DNA of 64,000 bases from Chamaecyparis obtusa. Taxonomy: Eukaryota > Streptophyta > Pinopsida > Cupressales > Cupressaceae. The DNA lies in the NCBI GenBank assembly GCA_027943335.1, contig BSBK01002801.1, positions 685,001 to 749,000 of the forward strand, in the 5' to 3' direction. Positions 24,650 through 40,955 of the stretch are shown piece after piece (the first letter of the stretch is position 1; the number at the start of each line of letters is the position of its first letter). The position numbers were made by a program, and so were the translations under genes. Under the pieces are notes generated by a model. The model was not told the origin of the DNA, made no database searches, and saw nothing but the letters and a program-made list of their open reading frames with translations.

Positions 24650-27600
24650 AGATTTTGTCACTGAAGAATGTGAACGGGCTCTAAAGCCAGCTCCCCATCC
24701 TCTACCTACAAAGCATTCTAGTCAAGTACATGTGCAACATATGGAATATACTGTCTAAGTACTAAAACATGGAAACCATAATGAATGTGAGACGAGCTAG
24801 GCGACAAAGCAAGATAGTAAACAAATGGCCATATCCTCTCAAGAATCTTAAAAGGTCCTACAAAATGAGGTGCCAACTTCAAACCCTTTCCATAATGGAT
24901 TAGACTCTTTCGTGGACACACTCTCAGGAACACTTTAAAACAAATAAAAAACTGTTTGTCCACTATGTGAGCATCTGCATATTTATTCTGCCTATCCTGA
25001 GCTGTGTTCACATGCTCATAGATGCGCTCCACCTATTGCTCCATATCTTGAAGCATCTTAGGGCCTAGTAGAATACGATCCTCTAGCCTATCCCAACTGA
25101 AAGGTGTACGGAAAGGCTGGCCATACAAAGCCTAAAAGGTGACATGCCAATAGAACTGTGATATCCATTATTGTAGGCAAACTTGACCAATTAAAAATGG
25201 TCCTCCAAATGAGTCTGTCTATCCATGACATACATCCTTAGCATATCCTTAAGCACTTGATTAACTCGCTCTATTTGACCATCGATCTTGGGGTGATATG
25301 TTGTATTGAAATTCAACTATGCTCCAAGATCATGCTGCAAAGAGGTCCAAAATGCAGACGTGACTATTGGATGCCTATCTGATATAATCCTATGGGGAAT
25401 ACCATGTAAACTCACAATATATTGCATGAAGACCCTATCCACTAAAGCTACTATATAGGATGCTCTCATAGGAGAGAAGTATGCCACATTGGTCAACCGG
25501 TCAATGGTAACCATAATGGTATCATGTCTGTGGGGTGTCATAGGAAAATCCATGATGAAATCCATCGAAATGATGTCCCATTTCCATGAAGGAACGTGAT
25601 TGGGTTGTAAAAGACCTGCTTGATGCTGGTGGTCTTCCTTAACCCTTTGACACTCTAAACATTTGGCCACAAAATCGGCAATACCACATTTTATACCAGA
25701 CCAATAGTATAACTTTCGAAGGTTCACATGCATCTTTTTGACACCTGGATATGCCGAGTAAGGTGCACGATGAGCCTCAGATAAGATCAAGGTATAAAGA
25801 TCATCTGATGGGGGTACATATATCCAACTCATGTAACACAAAATATTATTGGACTCCAAAACATACCTTGAAAATCTGCCCTCCAAAGGTCTCTTTGACT
25901 CAATCTCAACTCTCACTTCCTTGTACCAAGTATCTAAAGGAAGTGCTTGTAGTATACGACTCCACAAATCTATGTACCAAGAGTCAATGATGAAATCTCA
26001 TGTCTCCTACAGCTCAAGGCATCAGCTACCACATTTTCCTTACCCTAGATGTACTTGACCTCAAAGTCATATTCACAAAGAAACTCCATCCATCGCCTTT
26101 GTCTGGCATTCAGATTAGCCTAGGTAAAGATATACAAAAAGATGCGATGATTACTATGAAGCTCAAATCGGTGTCCCAATAGAAAATGTCTCCATCAAAA
26201 TAATGCATGAACTACTATTGCCAACTCAAGGTCATGTGTAGGAAAGTTCAATTCGTGCTCCTTGAGTTTGTGAGATTCATAAGAAATCACCCATCCTTCG
26301 TGCATAAGGACATAAGGACCGTTCGTAGACCTTCCAAAGAAGTATCAATACACACCATAAAATCACCTGTAGGGTCCAAAATTGCTAAGATAGGTGCATT
26401 GGTCAAACATTTCATGAGGTTATGGAAATCCTCCTCACACTTCTCTGTCTAGACACACTTCTTCCCTTTCCTCTGGAGAGAAGTAATTTGATAGGCAACT
26501 CTAGAGAAGTCCTTGAAAAACTTGCAATAGTATCATACCAAGCCCATGAAACTACAGACTTCAGATACATTGGTAGGGTTTGACTAATCAACTATAGCCT
26601 AAATCTTGGAAGAATCTATTGAAATTCCCTCACTTGAGATTATGTGCCCCAAATACTGAAAGAAGTCACACTTCATTGCATTAGCATACAACTAATTGTC
26701 ATGAAGATACTACAAGACCAATCATAGATGTTCCTTATCTTCTTCCATATTTTTAGAATATATCAATATGTCATCCAAGAAGACAAGAAAAAAATGGTCA
26801 ATGTAAGAACAAAATACTCCATTCATTAAGAACATGAAGACAGATGGAGCATTCGTCAAACCAAAAGGAAAAACTGTGAACTCATAATGTCCATAGCAAG
26901 TTCTGAATTTTGTCTTGTGAATGTCTGCACCCTTAATGCACAACTAATGGTATCCTGACTTGATGTCAATCTTGGAGAATACCTTATCTTTTTTTATCTA
27001 ATCAAAGAGATCATCGATCCTTGGCAAAGGGTACTTGTTCTTGATTGTTACCTTGTTCAACTATCTGTAGTTGATGCACAAGTGTAAAGATCCATCTTTC
27101 TTCTTAACGAAGAGTACCAGTGCTCCCCATGGAGAAACACTCAGATGAATGTTTCCCTTTACCAAAAGATCCTCTAATTGAACCTCAATCTTGCTCAACT
27201 CCTAAGTGGTCATTTGGTAAGGAGATCTAGATATAGGTTGTGCTCCCAGAACAAGATCAATGTGAAAATCTATGTCATGCTTAGGTGGCATACCCAGAAT
27301 CTCACTAGGAAAGACTTTAATGAATTCTTGAAGTATAGGATCATCAAGAGTCTTCTCCTCTATTTCCACTTAATCTAGCTCATTCATAGTAATAGAAAAT
27401 ACTTGACATCCCTTTCACATGTTTCACTTGAGTTATATAGCAGAAATCATATGAAGAGATATAGGGCGTTGAATTCTCACTAGCTCATAATCCTTGCCAA
27501 CATCATCTTTACATCTGATTAACTTTTGTCTATAATCAATGTTGGCTGTATGAGAACTTAACCAATCCATTCCAAGGACAATATCATATGATCCCAAAGA

Positions 27601-29151
27601 AATCACATGAAGATCTACTGTGGTGGTAAATTTACCTAGGTGTAACTCACACTTATGGACTAGAGAGTCTATTGATATCCTTTCCCCAAAGGCCAAATCC
27701 ACTTGCCAACTAATTTATTTCTTTACTACCACTAGCCCGCATCTCTCTACTATAAAAGGAGATATAAAAGAATCTATATCTCCCAAATCAAATAAAATAG
27801 AAAGATAAATACCTCTAGTGGCACAAAAAGTCTCTACCACAGTACCTTGATGCTCTACCTGACGATGGTCCACTACTGCAAATACTCTGTGAGATCTTCC
27901 GACATCCCCTATAGTAGGCTTAGAAGCTATAGGTCTCTGTCCTGAAAACTATGATGCACACTGAGGGAAATTCATTGCAATGTGACCATGTTGCCCACAT
28001 GAGAAGCAACCATTGCCTCTACTATGACCTTTCCTAGTGGAGGGTGCACTAGACTACTGATAGCTACTTCTGCTCATAACTGAATGTGTTCTCTATGCAA
28101 GATGATTTTTCTGATTGCACCTATTGTGCAAAAAGTTACAAAAGTTCTTAGAGTGAGAACCACCATTCTATGTTGGAGGATTTGTGCCCTTTTGTTGCCG
28201 ACTGTGAAAATAGGGAGGGGTTTTTTTGAAGTTTCATGTACCTTGATTCTAATTTCCTTTATATCTTGAAGATGTAGGAATTCTCGTTTGAATCCCTATT
28301 TGTCCACCATGTCCTAAGGCCAAATTTGCCTTAATTAAAGTAGCCTTAATAACTGCTTCCTTGAGGGTCTTGGGCTCAAAAATTATAACTCCTCTGATAA
28401 TGCGACCATTGAATCCTCTGATGAAATGTTGTAACATGAGTGGCGACTAATCATTGTATCCTGCATAGGGCATGAGCTCAAAGAAACATCGCTCGTACTC
28501 CTGAATAGTCATGGATATCTACGATAGATTATGGAACTCATTTGTGCATTACCGCTACCACTGTTCAGATAGAAAACATTTACAAAATTTTTCAAGGAAA
28601 AGCTCCCAAGTGACAGTCTCCATAGTAAGTCCAATTTTCTTCTCCTCTATTTTGCACCATGAAGTTGAAAATCCCTCAAGACTCATAACGACACATCTCG
28701 CCTTAACATTAGTGTCAAATTGTTGCATGGTGAAATAACAATCCAAAGAAATGAGCCAAGTCTTTGCCTCAAAACCAGTTGTAAGACCATTAAAAGGAGG
28801 TGGTTGTGATCTCAGAAGGTCTCTCATCTGATTAGCCTTTATGGCTCCCTGAATGAGGGTAGTGTCCCTCCTTCTCCTTTTTGGACTCCTAGATCTCTAT
28901 CTCTCCTCATTATCAGAATGATGTGATACTTCCTGATCGACCTTGATCTACACAGGTAGGCACTCTAAAATAGTCTAGAGAATCTGCATAGCATTAAGTT
29001 CTCCTAAATCACCATGTTGTTCTCTACCATCCTCTTCCCTTCTCTCCTCAACTCTCTAACTAATAGGAGGGCTAGGAAGTATGCTTCATCTACGTCCCCT
29101 ACTACAACCTCCACTTCAGCCTCTAGCCATGGATCTAGTCTCGGTGACCAT
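24650..29151 (-). pseudogene. Ty3/Gypsy gag-pol polyprotein, stop-interrupted
   Basis: It starts at ATG 29151 (M-V-T-E-T-R-S-M-A-R-G). Gag core lies at 28827-28250 and a zinc knuckle at about 28015-27970, whose last cysteine appears to be phenylalanine. The protease region is at about 27800-27520; its D-S-G motif reads D-L-G, while V-L-G-M-D-W-L is kept. RT lies at about 27150-26720 (F-S-K-I-D-I-K-S-G-Y-H, then F-L-D-D-I-L-I-Y-S). A broken RNase H region follows, then integrase at 25967-25317 (zinc finger, M-D-F-I, then I-I-S-D-R-H) and a C-terminal part at 25032-24718. Most open segments share one frame over more than 4 kb and are interrupted by single stops; the integrase block is in another frame. 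Several stops replace expected glutamine codons. No active product is expected. Confidence 0.85.
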
Positions 29152-29315
29152 CTTTCCTACAACATAAGGAAAAAATAAATAAAACGTGATAAGATTGCAA
29201 AACAATGGTCTAAAATACAAGAGTGTTATGTGTCTAAGTTTTGTTTTCAAGTTTTGATGGCTAGAAAACTAATGGGCGTACAATATTCCCAGAGCTCCCA
29301 GTGTTTGAAACATGG

Positions 29316-29327
29316 GCTCTAATACCA
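29316..29327 (-). other. Primer-binding site of the giant-LTR Ty3 element
   Basis: Read on the minus strand this is TGGTATTAGAGC, two bases after the 5' LTR. It differs at one position from TGGTATCAGAGC, the usual complement of the initiator Met-tRNA 3' end. The difference is a C-to-T change. It fixes the element's orientation. Confidence 0.8.
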
Positions 29328-29329
29328 AG

Positions 29330-33366
<4,037 letters not shown>

Positions 33367-34047
33367 AATTTTCATTCAAAAACTTCTTATTCTTCACCCC
33401 TATCTTCCTTTATTTGGCCATGATGAATGCCTTGTCCATAATCACAATCTTTGACTTGCTAGGGATGTGGAGGATAGTGTAGAAGGTATCTGCATCAAAA
33501 TTAAGTACATGGGTACCATTTGGTAGGGTGCACCTCTGTGTAACCTTTGAATAATGAGAAGCCAAGGTACCAGTCAATTTCATATATTGAAGTGAAAGTG
33601 GGAATGAAGCGGCCTACAACAACCTAGATCTCACAAGACAAAGACTTGTTCAATCTTTTGAAGGTGGGCACAGTCTCCACCACAGTCTTGATCACCTAGG
33701 TTTGTATCTATTATGTTCTTTACTCCACTTTATAACTTATAAATCTAGGCATGGCCCTCTTATATGTACCTCATGGTGAGGGGTGCCTTTTCCATTTCCT
33801 TTTTTGCCTTTGACTTCCTTCCTTATGGACTCGTCGGGATTGGCCCTAGTTCAACCTCTTGAGTTGTTGATGAGGATTCCATTGCATTCATTGTATTTAC
33901 CTGCAAATAAGGCAACTTAATCAATTCTGGAGAAAAATAATGAACATACTTAAAATTAAATATACTCCAGGGACTGGGGTCCGGGGATCCGTGTGAAGGT
34001 ATCTTTGGGAAAGAAAATATGTGGTATGATAGAGTCCCGAGACCCAA
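33367..34047 (-). pseudogene. 5' part of the degenerate minus-strand ORF, split by the Ty3 insertion
   Basis: Removing the Ty3 element and one duplication joins this segment to 20135. A plausible start is ATG at 33891, giving M-N-A-M-E-S-S-S-T-T-Q-E-V-E and continuing through stops into a lysine-rich stretch. A TTGCAG acceptor-like sequence lies just upstream of that ATG. I do not recognise the family. Its membership in the same unit as 16775-20135 is inferred from position, strand and composition. Confidence 0.35.
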
Positions 34048-35075
34048 AGGCCAAAGTTGGAAGTTTTATTTAAAGGACTTACGAGGAATCAAGGAAATGA
34101 GTACTACATCATGAATCCAACACAATGCATTCTCATTTTTTGTGGTATATGGTATAGGGGGAATCTTGAGACATGAAGCCCTAAGCCTCCTTAGCAATTT
34201 TAAATATTTTGACCATAACAAATTTTGGGAGTTAGACTTAACTTCAAAGTGTGGGCTTCAGGGAAATATTTTATAGCCAAAATAATACTTTACCTTGACT
34301 AACTCCAGAGAAAGTTTGAATCTCAGCCATGAAAATGACTAGTAGGTTGGGAATAATAGCTCCAAGCCATGAGGGCTAATGACTAGTTGGCGAATAGTGG
34401 GCACTTAGGCAAAACTGGTGTCAAACCATAAATTCAAGGTACGAGTCTTTTGACATGTGGCCTTCAACTAGGCCAAAACTAGGTAGGGCACAACTACAAA
34501 CCTCGACAAGTCCTATTTTAACACTTAGAATGAAATGCAGCTTGCTGACTTTAAAATTATATGAACTAGGGAACAAAATCAACATAAATGAAAAGCCTTA
34601 GTTGTACGACAACCAAAGTTTAGGTGCCAAACACTTGACACTTATAACTAGGGTTTGAAAGAACTCTAGATCACAAAATTTATAGGCCCTAAACTAAATT
34701 CAAGGCTAGGGAATTTATACAAAAAACCCTTTTATTACACTACCCTACATAAAAACCCTAAGCAACCGAAAGAAAGAAAAACAAATGAAAAACCAAAAAA
34801 GAAAGCCCTAAATTAACTCACAAAAATGCAAAGAACAACCTACCTGAACATAATTTCGCATGAATTCTCTAAGGGATTCTTTGAAGATACTTTTCTCATA
34901 ACCAAATCTTCTCACAAACTCTCAAAATTTTAGACTCGAAGACTAAATCGAAGAAGCACTCTTGAAAATATCTTTTAATCACTGGGTGATTAAAATGACC
35001 TTTGAAAAGTCCTTTTATAACTTGGCAAAAAAATGTGCATATAATGTATCATACATTTTTAAGTAATTAAGGCTC
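34048..35075. other. Flank and possible minus-strand leader of the degenerate ORF
   Basis: No gene is supported. On the minus strand, TTATAAAAGG at 35011-35020 is a good TATA match about 1.1 kb upstream of the ATG at 33891, so this could be the old promoter or LTR of the degenerate unit. I could not find a matching repeat on the left side to prove an LTR. Confidence 0.35.
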
Positions 35076-35079
35076 CATA

Positions 35080-38000
35080 TTCTGAGCATCAGGCATCTGA
35101 TCTTCATAATGTCAAAAAAGCATTATGGAAACTAAGAGCCCAAGGCCTAGTCAAAATTGAGATGAAGGAGGATGGGCTCCGGGGTCACAGACTTCAGAGA
35201 AAAACAAAGAAAAGGAAGGAGGGGAAAAAAAAAGGGGACCCAACATTTTACCTGAGGGAAAATGTAGGGATGGGTATGTAGGGAATAAAAGGACCCCACT
35301 CATTATGGGAATCTAACACAAAGCCCTAAAAAAGGCAATTTGGGTAAGACTCAGAAGGTGGATAGAAAGAAGAATCAGGAAAAGGTGAAGCTAGCGGGTG
35401 AGACTTAAGTGGAATCTAGATCAACGAAGATCATTTATTTACACTTTTCTTTGTCCCAAAAATTATTTTCCTTTCATGGAATGCAAGGGGGTTGAATAAA
35501 ATCCCTAGACAAAAGGCTATTCAAGAGTTAATAGTCTCTCATTCTCCTAATGTGGTTTTTATTTAAAGTAAACTAAATTATCTCTTGATGGTATGTTGAA
35601 TAAGGTGTCAAGAATTTTGCCTCAAAGTCACTATCAGTGCATTGAACCTCCGGAAACTTCTAGGGGTATGGATTTCTTGTGGATCTACATAAGATTGTAC
35701 CTTTCTGGTGAATCTCCAGCGGGTCTTCTATCTCTTTGGTGGCCACAAGATATGAATTTGGTGAGAACCTTCACTTTACTAATGTTTATACCCCAACTAA
35801 ATTTTTGGGGAAGCCACTAGTTTGGTCAAATATAAGATTTCTTAGTTTTATTTCTCCTTTGTTCCCCTAGATTTTGGTAGGAGATTTTAATGCAATCTTA
35901 AGTTTGGAAGAGAAAAGGGAGGGAATTCCCAGGCTAGATCCTTCTGTTGGCCTTCTAAGGAGCAATATTGAGTTTTTAAGGGTTGTGGATGTCAAACCCT
36001 CCAATGGATTGTTTACTTAGAATAATAGAAGGTGTGGAGAGGATGCTATATCCGAGAGATTTGATAGATTTTTTTGTCTCTTGCTTTTAGATGGAGGATA
36101 GTTGGAATACTAGTTTAGAGATCTTAGATTGGAGAGGATTTGACCATTGGACAATCAAGTTCTTTTCTACTAGGTTTCATGTATCAAATAAGCCCTCTTT
36201 TAAGTTTCAATTCATGTGGCTTCATGATTGTTCCCTTCATGATCTTGTGGTAGACTGGTGGAGTCAAGGGAAACCTACTTATGGAACTGCAATGTACTCT
36301 TTTTTCAAGCAATTGCAATATTTTAAGTATAAGTTGAAAAGGTGGAATATGATGAGCTTTGATGATCTATCTTCATGGAAAATAGGAATCCTCAGTCTTG
36401 GGTTGATTCTATTACCTACCAAATTAGGGATCAAGGTTTTTCTTAAGCTTTATATAGGGATGAAGCTACATTGATGAATGAACTAGAGGAGTGGGAATCC
36501 TAGGACAAGATTTAGTGGAAGCAAAAGGCTCAGGTGGATTGGTTACTGGAAGGTAATATTTGTTTTTCATAATACAGTAAAATATAGAAGGCATGGAAGC
36601 TCAATTACTTCTTTCATCTCCTTCGAGGGAATTATTCTATCCTCTCATGGGGATATTACTCAAGAGGTCACTATATTTTTTATGAATTTTTTCATTTGGG
36701 ATTCTGCACTTTCCAGTGAAGAGGAAAGAATTTTGTTGGATTGTATTCCTCTCATAGTTTCCACCGAGATGAATAAAGATCTCATCTAAGCCTATTTCAT
36801 TAAATGAAGTTGGAGCAGTGCTTTTTGGCATGAAGGGTAAATCTCCACAACTAGATGACTTCCCTATAGAATTTTATCAAAATTTTTAGAAAATTATTAA
36901 ATTGGCTCACTTTGAGGTTGTGTAGGAATCCTATAGGAACAAACAAATGCTCAAAACTTTGAATTCTACTTTTCTTGCGTTTATTCCTAAAAATGAAAAA
37001 GACATTTCCCTTGATTCCTTAGATCTATTTCTCTGTGTATTGTGGTCTACAAAATTATAACAAAGTTGATTGCAGACAGGCTTAAGCTATGGCTAAATAG
37101 ATTAACCTCTGAGGAGAAAGGAGGCTTTGTTGCTAGATGAATTTTTTTGGACGAGATTCTAATAGAAACAAAGACCTTATGCATTATATTGCAGTCTCTA
37201 AGGAGAAGGCTATGTTTATAAAATAGGACGTGGCTAAATCTTATGATAGAGTCAAATTGTCCTTTTTGTATAAAGTGTTTGATGCCTTTGGATTTGGAAT
37301 TGAATGGACCAAGTGGGTGATTCCCTTTTTGCATACCTCTGAAAGATTGGGAAGCTTTATGAAGTCTAGAGACAAATAGTTTTTGATCCAAGGTTGTAAC
37401 GAGGGTCACAGTATTCCTTCCTCTACCCATCTTCAATTTGTAGATAATACTGCTCTTATGGGTGTTTCCAAAATCACTGAAGCTACTAACTTTAGAAAAG
37501 CTTTGGATATTTACTTGAAATCCTCTAGACAAAAGATTAATGAAGGGAAATATTCTATCTTCTTTTTTAATAATCCCACTCTCTTTCAAGCCAAGATTGC
37601 TAGAATTTTGAGATTTCCAATTGGTCCTTCCTTTTGTCTATCTTGGAGTTCCTTTTTTGACAAGTCACCTACATTGGGGGTTTTGACATGATATTTTAGA
37701 TAAGTTTCAGTGTAAGGTTAGTCATTAGACTAATAGATGGCTCTCAATGGCTAATAGAGTGTCTCTTTTGAAGTGAATGGTCTAGGAACTCCTTATTTTA
37801 AGGTTCTTTGTGTAGACAACTCTGATGAGCTTAATTAAATATTTTGATGCCCTTTCCAGACTTTTTTTATGGATAGGTGATTTAATTTCATCAAAGTGGA
37901 CTTTGGTTAAATGGGATTCTGTATGTAGGTCAATGTAGGATGGTGGTCTTGGTCTACGACATGTAGGAATGAATGGTCATGCTTTGGATGCTAAAATATT

Positions 38001-39787
38001 CTGGAGATGGTGTATCAACCAAGATCAAAGATGGGCTAAAATTATTAACATAATATATTTGGGGAGAGTGGAAAGAATGGAAGTTTCTTAGTATAATCTA
38101 CAAGGAACTGGATCCATGATTTGGCATACTCTCAAAAGATGAGCACTGTTAGTAAAACAAGGTTTATTTTGGATTTGTAATAAGCGTGTTGAAACTTTGT
38201 TCTGGAAGGACTCCTAGGATGGATTCTCTCCTATCCCATGCCAACTTCCCTATTTGCACTCTCTTTGTAATTTTTTCCTTGAGGTTGGATGGGCTAGAGT
38301 TGAAGATTCTAAGGTTTCAATGAACTTGGGGCATGGATAAGTGGATAGATGGAAAGAATGACATGAGTGGCCTCTTGGAGATTTGGTAGAGGATTGGAAG
38401 GAGCTTTATGGAATCTTGGTTGATAGAATGTGTAATTCACTCAATGACACATACATTATTTCCTAGGGCCCTAATTCGAAGGGTAAGTTTATGGTGGCTT
38501 TGGGGTATTAGGAACTTGATAGGCTAGATTTTGACAAGGCAAATGTGTCATGGGAGAAGTAGGTTTGGAACATGATGGCTTGGCATAAGTGTAATAGTTT
38601 CCTATGGTTAGTCATGCAGAATAGATGTCTCACCTGGGACAATCTTAGGAAGTGAGGGTTTCAAAGGCCTTCTATTTGTGTTTTGTGTGGAAAAAGTGAA
38701 AATATTATCCCTCATATCTTCTTCCAAAGTTCTTTTACTATAGATGTTTGGCATTGGTGGCGGGGAGTTTGGAGGCACACTTAAGTGTTCATGCCAACTC
38801 TTTGGTTGATTTATAGAATAGGTTAGACAAACCCCCTGCTAAGACCTCCTTTATTAAGTAGCATGGGATATTGGGCCTTTTTTCATTGTTTGACAATTAA
38901 GGCTTGAAAGAAACCGAATAATTTTTAAAGATAAGAGGATATTGGTAGATAAAGTGTAGTTTAATGTTACACATATGATATAGGAAACTATGATGGCTAA
39001 GTGTGATCTTTCTGAGATAGTAGACCTTGGAGATATGCAAATTATCTAGAACTTAAAGATTTTTGGTGTGAATTTTTGAGATGGCCTTTTCAGAAGGTAG
39101 TAGGGAAGCTATAGACATGTGCTAAATAGAAGGTTCAATGGGATGGTAAGTGGCATCCTCCACCTCTGGGAACCCTTAAGGTTAATACTAATTGGTCTTC
39201 TAGAGGAAGTTCGGGACATGCATGAGCTAGAGGAGTTGGCAGAGATAAGTTGGGTAATGTTATCTTCTTATTCTTAGAGTATAAGGGACATTAGACTAAT
39301 AATTACATGGAGGGTATTGTTGTTCACTTAGCTCTTGAAAGAAGGTGTGGTCTCTTGGTTGGAGAAAGATTATTTATGAGTTTAATTCCCAAGTAGTTAT
39401 GGATATGTTGAATAGACAGAAGATGGATAATGTTGATTGGTATTTGGTTGTGGTGGGTTGTCAGATTATCAATTTGAGAGACTCCTTGGAGTATGTTTCA
39501 ATTCATTATGTTCCTCGTGAATGGAATAGGGTTGGTGACTATTTGGCCAAGTGGGCCTTAGAAGGATTGAACAATTGGAATGTTGGAGATTGGGACCAAT
39601 TGCCCCAATAGTATACTCAGGATCTAGAGAGGATTGTGAGTGAGGAAAAGTCAGGTTAGCTTTGATCCTTTAGGGGTCACACTTTTTTGGAGCTTCTAGT
39701 TCGATTCACTTACTTGGGCTTTTATGACCTTTGTTATGTATTGTTATTCTTGAATTAATAAATTTTTAGCTTTTTTTCAAAAAAATA
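35080..39787 (+). mobile_element. LINE (plant L1-type non-LTR retrotransposon), 5' truncated and decayed
   Basis: The order along the plus strand is a lysine-rich segment like the end of ORF1 or its linker (35080-35440), an endonuclease/phosphatase domain starting with L-S-W-N-A-R-G-L (near 35475), and V-G-D-F-N-A near 35880. RT follows at about 36480-37800, with the catalytic box reading F-V-D-N-T at 37437-37451. A zinc-binding RT-associated segment lies near 38600-38760 (C-V-L-C-G-K-S), and an RNase H-like domain at about 39170-39600. The element ends in an A-rich tail near 39756-39787. Stops and frameshifts are present throughout. In some, TAA or TAG replaces expected Q or W. The second catalytic aspartate of the RT box is changed to asparagine. 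The left boundary is approximate. Confidence 0.75.
35440..39611 (+). pseudogene. LINE ORF2: endonuclease, reverse transcriptase, RNase H (broken)
   Basis: This is the coding part of the LINE. Its longest open pieces are 35593-35820 (endonuclease), 36091-36474 (between endonuclease and RT), 37383-37691 (RT palm and after) and 39345-39611 (RNase H, with V-P-R-E-W-N-R-V-G-D-Y-L-A near the end). The pieces lie in at least two frames. The enzyme would nick DNA and copy LINE RNA into the site. The changed F-V-D-N-T box and many stops rule out activity. The same family on the minus strand at 50613-53610 keeps F-V-D-D-T. Confidence 0.72.
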
Positions 39788-40039
39788 AACCACAAGTTTA
39801 TACAACATAGATTGTAACTCTCTTCTTATATACCCATGAAAAGTAAAATTTCTTAAAAAGAAATTTATATAATTGATAAGAAAAATATTAAAAATTAAAA
39901 AGTATATAATTGATAAATCTTACCTTTCACATATTAAAAATTACACACATACATACACAAAATGGGGCATATTCTTTACAAGTCCATCCATGTAATAGAG
40001 ATTCGAGATTTTAACTTGGGAAAATGTGATGCATAATTT

Positions 40040-40955
40040 TATTTTTTAATAAATAAATAATTCTTTATAATTTTTTCGTGACATTTTAAAATATTAAAAA
40101 GTATTTTGTTTCCAATCTATCTTGGTCAAAAAATATGAATTTCAAAACTTTGTTTTCATCATAAATCCAATAAATTCTAGAAGGTGACATTTTTTGGATT
40201 AAAAAAAAAGGATTAAATAACTTGAAAGTCATGAATATTTTTTCAAAAGTTATATTTATGAGAAAATCATATATGATGTATGTAGAAAATGAATAATCTT
40301 TATATATTAATATGACAATGAGAAATATATTATATTTTCAGAATTTTGATTGTTTGTTCTATAAACTCTTTTATTTTATTAAATTCAATAACAAAAAAGA
40401 TCTATTAACTTCAAGATGAAGCTATAGAAAATTTTAGAATATAACATTTAACTATGTATGTATGTATTCTAAAATTTTACAATTCATATAATATGAACTT
40501 AAGATTTTGATTTAACAAAACAAAAGATGGACAAACATGACACATTTTAAAAATATTTTAATAAATAAATAATTCTTTATGAATTTTTAGTATATAACAT
40601 TTTAAAATATTAAAGAATGTTTTCTTGTCAATCTAACTTGAAAAAAACAAATATGAAATCCAAAATTGTTTTCATCCTATAGTCTATAAAGCCTAGTATG
40701 TGACATTTTTGAACTCAAAAAAAGATTAAAGAATTTGAAAGTCACAAATATTTTTCAATATGTCTATTTATGAGGAAATTGGATATGATGTATGTAGAAA
40801 ATGGATAATCTTTATCTAATATTATACTATAATAAGAAATATATTATATTTTTAAAATTTTGATAGTTTTCTCTACAAACTCCTTTCATTTTGTTAAATT
40901 CAATTAAAAAAAATCTATCAACTTCATAAAGAAGTTGTGGAAAATTTTAGGATAA
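40040..40955. repeat. Tandem segmental duplication, about 512-bp period
   Basis: A block of about 405 bases starting near 40040 recurs near 40552. Shared landmarks are AATAAATAAATAATTC (40048 and 40560), GATGTATGTAGAAAATG and AGAAATATATTATATTTT. The copies differ by many substitutions and indels. Neither has a coding frame or recognisable ends. Confidence 0.7.
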
